The notes under the pieces: model-generated | The model's database searches: none | Seen by the model: the letters and a program-made list of their open reading frames with translations, nothing else | Told to the model about the DNA's origin: nothing | In this document: piece by piece, positions 35,040 to 45,545 of the stretch | Layout of the letters: every line of letters begins with the position of its first letter | Numbering within the stretch: position 1 is the stretch's first letter | Origin: Dastarcus helophoroides | Lineage: Eukaryota > Arthropoda > Insecta > Coleoptera > Bothrideridae | Direction of reading: 5' to 3' | Assembly (NCBI GenBank): GCA_028583605.1 | Contig: CM053328.1 | Span: 28,059,578 to 28,123,577, forward strand | Length of the DNA stretch: 64,000 nucleotides | Position numbers and translations under genes: made by a program

Positions 35040-36060
35040 TATAATTTCATTCAACTCAACATGGCAACTCTGAGACAAGGGTGTCATTAAGGGGGAAGTT
35101 CCTCCCACCAATAATGGTCAAATTGGCAAATTTGATAAGATTTTTTTAGTTGGTAAAAAGAAAAGCAAAGTTTTTGGTTTAGTGGCTATAGTTTGAAATT
35201 TACAAAAATATTGATATTGGTAGCTAGGAATTGAAAACAATTCCCGTAATGATTTGGGAATTTAAACTTTCCTCCCCCCTCCAAAGCAAAGTCCTAAATA
35301 CTCCTCTGCTAACAGAAACATCAAACGTGCATAGCAGTTTGGTATCAGGCGAAATTTTGAGACTGCTCTTTATCTTGATGTATTCTTTTCAACAGAACAA
35401 AGTCTGGATGTAATCAAAGACAATTTATATTTCAAAGCTTATTGACCTTCCTTATTTTTGTTTAAGTTGCAACCTGCCGCAGTCTAGTCATAATAAAGCG
35501 ATTATTAACTGCAGTTGATTGTAAAAAAGCGCAGATATTTAGTTTCATCATGAACCGTTGAAATATTAAATAAAATTTCCTAAAATTTTTCCATCAGATG
35601 AGAGTCAGCTGGAATAATTGCTTTGTTGTCCAAGTGTATAAATGATAAGTTGTTTTTATACGGAATTAGTTCAAAGTTCTACCTTCACATAATTCAATCC
35701 CACAGTTTCTTGCACACTTGGATAATATTGAGATTTATAACTTTTATCTCCAACAACGAGTGGAAAGTTGTTTTAAACTTGATACTCATTGCAATTGTTG
35801 ACTTGACAAAGCGTGTTCACGACGTGGTAACGAAATTAAAATATCCATTTTTATTTAGGAAGCACCTATATATTTTATGCGAATAAATTTTTAAACAACG
35901 TTGTCTACAGTCTTTAAGATTTGTAAAACTACGATTTTCAAGATATACTTTATAGGAGATCTAGATCTAGCGCTTGTGGAAAAAACCAGATTTCAATAAC
36001 AATTAGACAAAAATATTACTATGTATAATAATAAACTGATGTGATGGAAAATGCGAAATA
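35040..36060. other. no recognised feature
   Basis: Mixed sequence between the two related mariner elements. The piece AGGGTGTCATTAAGGGGG at about 35079 could be the displaced partner of the hAT-like end at 28589, but this was not demonstrated. Confidence 0.35.
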
Positions 36061-36064
36061 CATA

Positions 36065-36693
36065 GAGTGTGGAACAGTCAAATGAAATAAATTCAATATC
36101 TCAGTTATTGTACATATTTATGAAAAATCCTGAGACAGATCAATTTTAGTTTGTGACATCCTGCATCGCAAAAATGTCATCCCTAGATGCAACCCCCTTC
36201 GAGTTACCGTTTCAACCCCCAAATTTTTTAATTGGAAGTAAGGGCTTAGTATAACGCATTTGAAAGGTATTTTCATTCTCTATTCAAAAAGTCATGGTTG
36301 CTACATTCATTTAAAAAATAAACAATAAAAAAATGATTTATCAACTAGATGAAATTTTCTCTAATAATAACTAATAGCGGCTCGTCCGGTTCGTCCTCGA
36401 TAATCATAAAGGGACCAAAAACAATTTCCATATTCTTTTTTGATTTTGTAATAAAGGAAACCTAAAAACTTATCAGCCTTATCATAGTCAATTGTACTTT
36501 TTTGTTGAAAACATCCCAGTAACTTTCTAAAACCGCGAGAGAATTAAATAGTGTCTGTCTGCTTGCTGGTTTTTCATGGATCAACTATTGAACCGATTTC
36601 ACACTATTTCGGATACTTCCAGAGAAATACATTATCCAAAAAGTATAGAATAATTGAGATACGAAATTTATTCCATTTGGATGTTCCGTACTG
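36065..36693 (+). mobile_element. M2, internally deleted mariner-like copy (about 630 bp)
   Basis: It starts GAGTGTGGAACAGTCAAATG after TA and ends TTTGGATGTTCCGTACTG. It matches the 5' untranslated third of M1 (reverse complement of about 32270-32724) almost end to end, including GAGTTACCGTTTCAACCC and AAACATCCCAGTAACTT, and then passes directly to the opposite terminus. The coding part is missing. It is inverted relative to M1, about 1 kb away. Confidence 0.75.
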
Positions 36694-36998
36694 AATATGG
36701 ACCACCACCTTATTGAACTTGCAAGTGTTGTTATCGCGAAGTGTCTCATATACACCGTCTAGACTCTGGACTTTTTGCCGGAATGAAAACTTCCGGAGCA
36801 GGTGTCAGATATAAATAAACGCGCATCCCCTATTTTGGTTCATTCAATTTCTATTTTCAAAGCTACTGATCCAATATTGATTAAATGAAAAACGTTTCTC
36901 AAATCATTACAATAATGACAATCAAACGTTAAATTAACAATTGCCCAAGTATAAAGTTACGATTATAATTTTATTAATGAAAGCTTCTCTTTCTACAG

Positions 36999-37314
36999 AG
37001 TAAGCAATCCCAGGGAACAACCTGTACAGCAGGATGCTGCGACCTCATTTGATTCTGCATCCGATGAAATACGACGTCGGCTTCAGGATCGATACAACAA
37101 GTATGACGTCACAGGTCGTAGGTGCACTGAGCCTTTTGGAAAGTTTTACTCTGTTGTTGCAAAAAGGGACGACCATATTGATCCGGAAATGTTGGGCGTA
37201 GAGTACACGCTGCGGGGGCATATTTTATTACTCCATTGGTCATTGCAATTCTGCAGATTTATACGCTGTGAATTTTCCACGTATTTTAATTATTATTGCA
37301 ATCATAATTATTAA
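36999..37314 (+). CDS. unassigned exon-like open frame
   Basis: A good acceptor (TTCTCTTTCTACAG ending at 36998) opens into 105 codons without a stop from 37000: VSNPREQPVQQDAATSFDSA, then SDEIRRRLQDRYNKYD, TEPFGKFYSVVAKRDDHIDP and EMLGVEYTLR. Composition is protein-like, rich in charged residues, and GC is higher than nearby up to about 37240, after which it becomes AT-rich. That suggests the exon ends before 37250. GTATGA at about 37099 and GTAGAG at about 37199 are possible donors. I do not recognise the protein. It has no in-frame ATG near its start, so it could only be an internal or last exon of a plus-strand gene. Confidence 0.4.
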
Positions 37315-38413
37315 TACATGACTAAACTAGATTAGAGGGGGGATTATGGATTACAAAATTCTTCTAAAAGGAAAAAAAAATGATTTTAATAATCCCACAA
37401 TTGTTACATTGTGATTATGGGTTTACAGGGTGCGTATGTTGAAATACAGAAGGATTATAGGGGGGCGTTTGGGGGAGGATCAATTCAACTAATCTGGGTT
37501 GACACCTACACGTTTGTGTGGTAACAATTTTTTTTTTAATTCCGCTTACGTTTATTTCTGTTTCAAGATACAATATAAATATAAAAGGTTGAAATGGAAA
37601 AGTTCTATTATTATTTGGGAAATTTGATTAATTTTATGGCGACACCTCCTTTGGAAATGACCTTCCATTATTCAGCCGGAAGACCAATGTTTCCGGTCAG
37701 GGCTTTTGCTAAAGAGTATTTACTCACGAAAATTTAAAAATTAGTTCTGATAGTAAAGAATTTAATAATTTTCTATGTAAGATGCAACAACCGAGATAAA
37801 AATTAGATGTGGCCAAGAATGTAATATTTTTTCATTCTAAATATAATCGCATCTAATTTCCTTAGTTTCGTTATGCTCTAATACGATTATACCATTTTGT
37901 TGCATCAATCATGTCAATAAAAAAATTAATTGCAATATGGATCTCTTAATTACTTTTGAAATTAGAGCAAGGAAAATATACAACAGGCAAATATTTCTAC
38001 ATCTTAGCCTACTTCCGACCTACTTTCTGTTTAAAAGCGTAAAATGGGTCAATCAATGAGAGAATACGCCATCATTAAAGCGAACCCAATGTAGTAGAAA
38101 ATAAAATTCCCTGCGATCATCATAGATGAACCAATATGCGTAGATCCCCTTTTAAGGTTTTATCTCAACATGTATTTGGGAGTAAAGGTCAGTTATATAG
38201 CTACAAACGAAGTTGGTCTGAAAATGTAGAAAATATGTTTATTTGAATGAAAGCTCGTTTCATAGAAATGACCAACAAATTACAATTTGAGGTGTATTTT
38301 ATTTCCGAAACTTGTCTAAGATGTTTAAGTAAAAATATATCACAATAAACCACACTTCAGTTTTCGGTAAGGATACAAATCCACTTTATTTGGAAGTGTA
38401 TGCCTCTCAGATA
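37315..38413. other. no recognised feature
   Basis: AT-rich sequence without terminal repeats or frames that I can support. Confidence 0.4.
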
Positions 38414-38421
38414 CCTGTACT

Positions 38422-40537
38422 TAGAGGATTTGATCCCGGGATCCTAATTTTCGGGATCCCGGGATTCCGACCCCTTTTTAATGCCGAAATTTTCAGGAAT
38501 AAGTTTTTTCGATCCCGGCATTTTCGAGATTGGCATCATTTTAAAAGAAGTTGTAAAATAGACTGCATCTGTAGAAAGGCTCAATGTCAATGATTTCAAC
38601 AAAATTTCTTGTCTATTATTTTAATATAAAATAGAAGAAGTTTTATTCCAAACAAGTAGCACTGCTATGGGTTTGTTATGCATGGTTTATAATAAAAGTG
38701 TTGCATCTTGAACTAAAAGGTTTGGTGATGAGACACTGGACGCGTTATTTTTCAGATTAAGGGGGAATAAGGGGTCAAACAAGGGCGAGACGAGTCATAG
38801 GCTTCGTGACGTCACAAAGTTCCAACTTTTCTTTGAAGAATTTCACCTTTTTAAAAGTTTCGAATGTTTTCAAAAAATTCGTCTTTCTTGTAAACTTTAA
38901 CTTTTTAAAAATTTAGATTTCAATTTCGATATTTTATTGAAAAGTTTCATTTTGAAAACTTCATAATTTCATAATTTTCCTATTTTAATCCTTTTATCGA
39001 AATTTAAATTTTATTTGAATATCTATTCTTTTTTCAAAACGATCCTTTTCTGAAAATTTTAAAAGGTAAATTTTTCAGAAAGAGTCGATATTCACAAAAA
39101 GTTAAAATTTCGAAAAAAAGATTGATCCTTTTCTAAAAATTTTGACTTCTTTGAAAAAAAAAAAAAATTTCAAGACTGCTTTTTTTGAGAATTTTGACTT
39201 ATTTGATTTATTTTCGAAAATTTAGGCTCCTTTGGTAATTTTGATTTTTTTAAGATTTTATTATATTTTCAAACTTTTGTTGTTTAAAAATTCTCATTTT
39301 TTCCGAAATTTAAACGTTTTGACATTTTTCACCTCTTTTCAAAATTTAAAATTGTTTGAAAATTTCGATATTTTTTTAAATTATAAAAAAATTTGGTTAT
39401 TCCTAAAAATTTTGGCTTTGTTAGTTTTCAGGTATTATTTTCAAAATGTTGAGTTTTCTCACTCTTTTTTTTTGAAAATCTAAAGTTTCTTCAAAATTCC
39501 ACTAGCCGACATTTTTTTTGAAAATTTACAACTGAAATTACCGATATTTTAAAAAAAATGTTTTATTTTCTTCACAATTTCAATTATCCAAAATTTGGAT
39601 TTTTTTTAGAAAATGTTAACTTCAAAATTTGGATTATTTTTGAAAATTTGAACTTTTTTGATAATTTTGGGTTTTCTTCAGTATTCGTTTTACTTTGAAA
39701 ATTTGGCAGAAAATTCTTTAATCTCGATTTTTTTTTTCAAAATCTTGACCATTTCTCAAATCTTATTCCACTAATTTTCAAGATTTCAACTTTTTTGAAA
39801 ATTAGCTACAATTTTTTTAAAAAATTATCTTTTTCCTCAAATGTTCAAATTTTCAAAATGTCAATTTTGTCAGTGTTGAAATTTTTTTTAGAATTTCGAT
39901 TATTTTTTGAAAATCTTGGAAATCTTAATTTTCAAAAAAGTTAAAATCTTGAAAATTAGTCAAACAAGAAATAAAAAATGGTCAAATTTTGAAAAAAAAT
40001 CGAGACTAAAGAATTGAATAATTTTCTGTCAAATTGTCAAAGTAAAACGAATACTGAATAAAATCCAAAATTATCAAAAAAAAAAATTTAATTTTTCCAA
40101 AATTTTAACTTTTCATAATTTTAAAATTTTTTACAGGGTTTCTCTTCTGATAATTTAAATTTTCTTCAATATTTAAACTATTAAAAAATTCCACTTTTTT
40201 GAAAATTTAAATATTTCAAATTTACGTTTTTTTTTAAATTCAGTTTTTCTTTAAAAATTGAAAATTGGAAAAGAGTGTCGATATTTCTCAAAAAATTCTA
40301 ACATCTATTTTTGCATAATTTTATAAATTTGGATTTTATTCAAAATCTAAAAATATGAAAATTTCGAGTTTTAATTTTAGAGATTTGATTTTTGTGTAAA
40401 TTTTGATTTGTTGGTTGAACAGCCGATTTTTTTTATTTGTAACCCTCAATACCGAAATAATCCCGGAATGGCGGGATTGGCTAAATATAATCCCAAAATC
40501 CAGTGATTGGAAATAAGGACTGGGATCAAATTCTATA
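38422..40537 (-). mobile_element. non-autonomous hAT element, copy 2 (2.1 kb)
   Basis: The left end TAGAGGATTTGATCCCGG and the inward-read right end TATAGAATTTGATCCCAG match the two ends of copy 1 (7425-8211) in opposite orientation, including the ATCCCGGGAT-type subterminal words. Flanks CCTGTACT (38414-38421) and CCATTACC (40538-40545) match at 5 of 8. Unlike copy 1, its centre carries about 1.6 kb of cryptic AT-rich repeat (38830-40420). No transposase is present. Confidence 0.8.
39660..40075. repeat. imperfect hairpin of about 145-bp arms
   Basis: 39660-39803 is the reverse complement of 39927-40075. Matched words include TCAGTATTCGTTTTACTTTG with CAAAGTAAAACGAATACTGA, and CTAATTTTCAAGATTT with its complement. 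It lies inside the cryptic repeat of hAT copy 2. Confidence 0.65.
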
Positions 40538-40545
40538 CCATTACC

Positions 40546-40646
40546 TCACTGTGTGCTACAGTTAAAAACAACCAACAACCATAGACCGGTTTAGGCTTTC
40601 CTTGGTCTCATCAGTATGGTACGGTCTCCGAAACATTTCCAACTTA
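40546..40646 (-). mobile_element. Penelope-like element fragment, family D
   Basis: About 100 bp between the hAT and mariner insertions, recognised only by the hammerhead-like motif at 40578-40620. Element borders are not definable. Confidence 0.35.
40578..40620 (-). ncRNA. hammerhead-ribozyme-like motif D (degenerate stem II)
   Basis: Minus strand: stem I strand ACCATA, core CTGATGA, GACC and loop, TAAA where GAAA is expected, palindromic stem III ACCGGT, cleavage base C (GTC), then TATGGT. Stem I is a perfect 6 bp. Stem II has decayed: GACC opens it but its partner is not intact. The predicted cut is between 40584 and 40583. Confidence 0.5.
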
Positions 40647-41898
40647 CTAGGGCGGTTCAATAAGTACCCATGTTAGAAATGAAGACACCATTTTTTTCAA
40701 AAAAATGTTTTTTATTTTTGAACATAGTCCCCTTTTAGTAAGATACACTTCTCCCAACGTTCCGGCCAGTTTTTTAACCCTTCCAAAAAACAGGATTTGT
40801 CGAACTCTCTAAAATACGCCTCTATCTCGGCGATGACTTCCTCGTTTGAGCTAATTTTTTTTCCCGCGAGCCATTTCTTCATGTTAGGGAACAAGAAAAA
40901 ATCGCAAGGAGTCAGATCGGGTGAATACGGGGGGTGCGGCAGCGATTCATAACGCAATTCATGCTGTTTGGCGGCGTCAACACCCTTTTTTTGGTCAAAT
41001 GTAGCCGTGTCTCCTTTAATTTTTTGTCGAAGCGGTCCAATAACTCACTCTAGTATTGTCCAGTGATCGTTCTTGCTTTTTCTAAAAAATCCATGAGGAT
41101 GACGCCTTTCGCATCCCAAAAAATCGTCGCCATGACCTTACCGGCCGATGGGACCATCTTCGCCTTCTTTGGTGCAGATTCACCGGGAGAAATCCATTGT
41201 TTTCATTGTTGCTTAGTTTCTGGTGTGTAATGATGAATCCAGGTTTCATCAACGGTGACAACTCGACGCAAAAAGTCCTTCGGATCTCCTTTAATTGCCC
41301 CAAACACTGCTTCGAAGTTAACAGCCGCATCCGCTTGTTGTCCAGCGTGAGCAATCGCGGCACCCATAGGGCCGACAATTTTTTCATCGCCAATTTATCA
41401 TGTAAAATATTAATTGCCGTTCCGGACGATACACCTACGGCCTTTGCTACTTCGCGCACTTTCGTTCGTCGATCAGCAAAAATCATGTCTTGGACTTTTT
41501 CAATGATTTCCTGGTTATCCACGTCTGCCGGGCGTCCTGGTTGCTCCTAATCAAAAACGGATGTTCGCCCACGTTTAAATTCGTTGAACCAATATCTAAC
41601 TGTGGTCATAGATGGAGACGTGTCCCCATAAACAGCATCCAACTTTGCTTTTATCTCCTCGCATTTTTTCCCATCCAAAAACAAAAATCGAATTACCGAA
41701 CGATATTGCTCTATTCCATCTTGGCGAAAATCACGAAACACATCTGACTCGGATGGCTGCCAAATCGAAACTAACCTATCAATCAGTCTGAAATTTGTAT
41801 TAGCGTCGTCTGATAGATGGCAGCACACGATGATAACACTAACTTCACTCAGGAACGTCCTCTGTCTTCAAACACGGGTACTTAATGAACCGTCCTCG
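40647..41898 (-). mobile_element. mariner element (1252 bp)
   Basis: TA at 40645-40646 and 41899-41900. The ends read inward CTAGGGCGGTTCAATAAGTA and CGAGGACGGTTCATTAAGTA. Length and protein fit an ordinary full-length mariner. Confidence 0.9.
40712..41828 (-). pseudogene. mariner (Mos1/SETMAR-type) transposase, inactivated
   Basis: The minus-strand frame runs from RSVIRFLFLDGKKCEEIKA (N-terminal helix-turn-helix, about 41720) through TTVRYWFNEFKRGRTS, REVAKAVGVSSGTAINILHD and TVDETWIHHYTPETKQQ (first catalytic Asp, about 41245). It continues through KVMATIFWDAKGVILMDFLE and ends with LRYESLPHPPYSPDLTPCDF (third Asp) and WEKCILLKGDYVQK at about 40712. Damage: stop at 41547-41549, frameshift near 41300, stops at 41203-41205 and 41050-41052, and a deletion near 40975-40990 that removes the second catalytic motif (the expected DNAPAH). 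The family is certain, and the copy is not functional. Confidence 0.9.
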
Positions 41899-41900
41899 TA

Positions 41901-43520
41901 TAGCTATTAGCCACATAGATATTCAAGAGATCTAAATCCCATCGAGTAACTCGTAACTGACTTTCGACTGTTTCTTACGAGGAACATTTTTGCTATCCGT
42001 TAATTAAAACCATTAACTGAAGATCCTAACTCTCAGCTCCTGTTTGAGCTCAGGATTACAATCAGATTTTGTACAATGTAACTAATGAGACGGAGTCTAT
42101 AATAATTCAACCAATTCGGAACATAAATTGCCAAATCTGGTAGCTAAATGCAAATTATTGGGACTTTGATGAACGACAGTATAATTGTACTAAGCATTTG
42201 AAGAAACGATCAGGTATTTACAATGGCCTCGGGATTTTAATTATACATCTGTAAAATAGAAACCTTGATGGAGTGCCAACTCTTTGTAGTAAAAATGTTG
42301 GCTTACATAATGTTACATAAAGAAGTGTGGGATCAGATGCAATATACAAGTAAAATTTGTATCATAAGATCGAGTATAAGTTGATCTTAAGTTCATATTA
42401 ACAAAAAATATAAAAAATGACGTGTTTTAGCAACCAAATAATAGGGATGAGTTAGGGAGGAACATTTACTGAAAAAAACATACTGAATTGAAACTTGCGT
42501 TCTTGTCATTGACTGCAAACAAGTTAAAAGAGAAATTAAATCGACATGACAAACATGAGACATCATAAACTAGTTACCTACAGGGAGTTATTAGTGTGTC
42601 TGTGGTCTGTAGCAGGTAAACGAAATGAGACAGAAAAAAAAACTTTAAATGATTGGTAGGCAAAGGTGCATCTTCTAAAAATATTTCTGACTTGAAAAAA
42701 TTTAGCTAGGTACTCAAAAAAGTTTTCTTAATAGAACATCCTCTATATTCTAATAGAGTATTCCACCCCTTAGTCTCTTCCAATAGAAATTCGGGTATCG
42801 CAGAGCGCGTTCGAATCTACCAACAGGAAAATTTTTAGAGGCTCACCGGTATTTAGCAATGGAAAGATTCGCAGCGACTCTTCGCGCATCGCAAGCAGAT
42901 ATCTCCGAGAGGGCAATCGGTGGAGGGTAGACAGCAACCACAGGTGAAAGTAGAAGGTTCCCGAACTTGAAAAATATTAATTTCGAAGAAACCTTCCATT
43001 ATATTTAATACTTATTGACTTGGACCATTGGACCCAAAACATATCTAATTAAAATAAAACTTGATAAACTAAATGTCTTACTTTTTTTGAAGAAATAACA
43101 GCTACATGCAATAAAACCTACACATTTGTTATGGCAATTACGAAAATAAGATTTTAAAGATGGCCGGTTGACGTGTATGCTACCTAACTGTTTATTTTAC
43201 AAAAGGAAATTTGTCATTTTACGACGTCTGAAAACATTGCATGTAGCGTCGCCATTTTATGTCGTTTAGACATTGCCTTTCGCAACAGGCGTCGCCGTTA
43301 GATGCATACCGGCGCCATAGCGTCGGTCCACCCTAGGTCTCGGCTTTACACACCCCAAGTACGGGTAAATGACCTACATAGAGATTGCTTCAGCTTCAAT
43401 AACTCGCTTGATAGGGGCAAATGAACTTTACATATTCAGTAGTATCAATTTTATAAATACAGTGAATGATGTAAGCTTTAATTTAATTTCAATCTATAAA
43501 ACATCAACCTATTTGATTTT
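41901..43520. other. mixed unique DNA, no confirmed gene
   Basis: Less AT-rich than most of the window. 42780-42960 includes GCGCGTTCGAATCTACC, which resembles a Pol III B box, and a short frame MERFAATLRASQADISERA. Neither has enough support. 43240-43340 is locally GC-rich (GGCGTCGCCGTTAG, CCGGCGCCATAG) without recognisable function. Confidence 0.4.
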
Positions 43521-43527
43521 TTTTTAG

Positions 43528-43635
43528 GTTGGCGGGTCACTGAATTCTATGAATCTAGTCGAGCAGAGCGTAACAGCGTTGATCGCATGTAATCTCTTTT
43601 GCAATGCTTATTTCTACATACGCCACAGTGTTTAA
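43528..43635 (+). CDS. unassigned exon-like open frame
   Basis: A strong acceptor (T-run ending TTTTTAG at 43527) opens phase 0 into 35 codons: VGGSLNSMNLVEQSVTALIA, then CNLFCNAYFYIRHSV and a stop at 43633-43635. A donor-like GTAATC at about 43589 would end it earlier. The first 20 residues look protein-like. I do not recognise the family. It might belong to the same plus-strand gene as 36999-37314, but nothing in the sequence proves it. Confidence 0.3.
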   Translation, partial: VGGSLNSMNLVEQSVTALIACNLFCNAYFYIRHSV

Positions 43636-43639
43636 AGTC

Positions 43640-44335
43640 TGCTTACATTGTGTGTAAATTGTAGCTGGCGCCACTATAGTACTGATAATACATAACCGCA
43701 ATAGATTTTTGCTGACCTTAAGAGTCATTCAGTCACCACATAATGTGCACTATTGCATGTGGATTACATCACATGGAATGCATGTTGCGATCTATTTCTA
43801 ATTAAGACATCTATCCTAGATTCTTCAACAAAGAAAATCCACCACGAAAACATGATTTATCTACAATAATAATTTGCGCGATAGAATTCCAACAAAGTGA
43901 TTTTGTAACTGGAATAAATTCAAAAACTGCACCAAATTTTTCCCGCAACAGATCGATTTTTGTAAAGTTTATCACAGTTTAGAGTAGTTTTAATGTTTTT
44001 TCCCTTACGGTGAAGAGGGAGGTGGGAATTAACTTCTATATTTTTTTTTCAAATGTTTCGTGATCTCTCGTTGAAAAGATGGTTTCAAGAAAATTGCAGC
44101 GCTTGATCTGGTGATAAGACAGTCAAAATGAAATAAATAAATAAATAAAAATTAACATTTTTGGAAACACTTTTTAATGCAAACGTGGTTCCAAATGTGC
44201 ACCATTTGCATCTTGGCAAAGTTCAAATCGAGGGCAAAATTCACTGTTAACATTTTGTAAAATATGCGGCAGAAAATCCGAAATTCCAAAAGCGAGATTG
44301 ATATTTTGGAAAAAATAGACAAAATTTTAAAAAAC
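43640..44335. other. no recognised feature
   Basis: AT-rich sequence, with a (AAAT)n microsatellite at about 44132-44150. Confidence 0.4.
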
Positions 44336-44425
44336 TCGAAATATTGAGTTTGATTTTGAAATCGAAATATTGAGTTTGATTTTGAAATCGAAATATTGAG
44401 TTTTATTTTGAAATCGAAATATTTT
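44336..44425 (+). repeat. 26-bp tandem repeat, about 3.3 copies
   Basis: Unit of the form CGAAATATTGAGTTTGATTT plus TGAAAT, repeated head to tail just outside the hAT element that starts at 44657. Confidence 0.75.
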
Positions 44426-44744
44426 TGAAGCAAAAAGTAAAAATGGAAAATTTGAAGAAAGATTCCAGGTTTCGAAAAAAACACTACTTATTATGCAGGG
44501 AGTATTATGTCATTAGTTTTACCCATGTGTTTGAAAGGTTTAAAATCGATTTTTTAAGAGGAAAATCAATTTAATAAACCTTCCTCAGTCCGTACCATGG
44601 TACTAATGATCGAAACAAATGATTTTCGACTTCATAGGTGAACAGACGCTTATTACTAGAGACCGGATATATGCAACATAGAAAGCTTGAAATATACATA
44701 CAAACATGTACGCAGTGTCAAAATGTGCAACTTTAAATAATGAA

Positions 44745-44975
44745 GCCGTTAATTTTAACAAATTTGCTTCTGATTTGGAGAATTTTCCATTTCTTTTAAA
44801 CAAATTTGCTTTTAATTGCATCCAAATTGAACAAATTTGTTTTTAATTTAAATAAGTTTGTTTCTAATTTGAATAAGTTTATTTCTAGTGTGAAAAAATG
44901 TATTACTAATTTGAACAGATTTGTTTCTAATTTGTACAAATTTGTTGTCAGTTTGAGCACACTTACTTCCAATTT
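44745..44975 (+). repeat. 21-bp minisatellite
   Basis: About ten degenerate copies of AATTTGAACAAATTTGTTTCT. On the minus strand the 21-bp period reads as seven-residue repeats of the type KLETNLF, so one frame (44796-44981) looks like a leucine zipper. This is most simply a by-product of the DNA repeat. Confidence 0.65.
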
Positions 44976-45254
44976 TGACAAATTTCTAGTATGTGCCTAC
45001 GTAAATTTAAAAGTTTTTCTCGAAATTTGTTTTTTTTTTAAATCTAGTAGTAAAATTTGTATTTTATTTGATAAGTGCTTTTCTCGAAATTTGAACTTTT
45101 TTCTCAAAATTTCGGGTTTCATATTAAAATTTTTAAACTCAAATGTTCTAGAAACTTGTTATAAAAGGAATGGAGATTAAAATCGAAATTCTGAGTAAAA
45201 TAAAATAAAAATTTCGAATTACACTTCAAACGAAGCGTAATTTATCAAAAAGAA

Positions 45255-45375
45255 AACTCTTTTCTGGATATACTTCTTCCGGGATTTGATCGTGTCAAAG
45301 AACTACTAAAAGTGTTCAACGTTTCGCCCACCATCGTTAGGGGGTTTCTTCAGGAACAAAGAAAATACAAAAATG
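45255..45375 (-). mobile_element. Penelope-like element end, family A copy 1
   Basis: On the minus strand about 110 bp match 50718-50825: TTTCTTTGTTCCTGAAGAA, ACACTTTTAGTAGTTCTTTG, then ATCCCGGAAGAAGTATATCC. The hammerhead-like motif sits inside. Polymerase sequence is absent. Confidence 0.5.
45313..45358 (-). ncRNA. hammerhead-ribozyme-like motif A1
   Basis: Minus strand: stem I strand TGTTC, CTGAAGA, one extra A, stem II ACCCCC facing GGTGGG, then CGAAAC, GTT and GAACA. Stem I is 5 perfect pairs directly flanking the core. Stem III is only ACGT, self-complementary, as in minimal hammerheads that work as dimers. The extra base after CTGAAGA deviates from the classical core. The predicted cut is between 45318 and 45317. 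Confidence 0.6.
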
Positions 45376-45396
45376 GAAAAAGGCCAATTTCAAAAA

Positions 45397-45545
45397 TTGA
45401 AATAAAAGTCTTGTCGAGAGTTGATATTGAGATGATTCTCTCTGAAGGTGATAGCTTGGCTATCGAAACGCGTTAGAGCAACCTTTGTTGTATTTTTTAA
45501 TCTTTCTTGGTTTAAGGGAATAAAATTTGTATTCCAATTTTTGTC
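45397..45545 (+). mobile_element. Penelope-like element end, family B copy 1
   Basis: Matches 17961-18107 (opposite strand) including ATTGAAATAAAAGTCTTGTC upstream and TAATCTTTCTTGGTTTAAGG downstream of the ribozyme-like motif. These flanks are again roughly inverted to each other. Confidence 0.5.
45438..45478 (+). ncRNA. hammerhead-ribozyme-like motif B1
   Basis: CTCT, CTGAAGG (last A of the core is G), T, stem II GATAGC/GCTATC with loop TTG, GAAAC, GC, GTT, AGAG. Stem I is 4 bp, and stem III lies in the palindrome ACGCGT. The predicted cut is between 45474 and 45475. The A9 change probably weakens or kills activity. Confidence 0.55.

Noticed and set aside
42805..42825. tRNA gene or SINE B box (GTTCGAATC)
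   Set aside because: No acceptor stem, anticodon arm or A box at the expected distance.
44745..44975. CRISPR-like array
   Set aside because: Units are continuous degenerate tandem copies with no unique spacers, and the genome is eukaryotic.
44796..44981. Leucine-zipper-like frame
   Set aside because: Explained by an in-frame 21-bp minisatellite within a hAT element.
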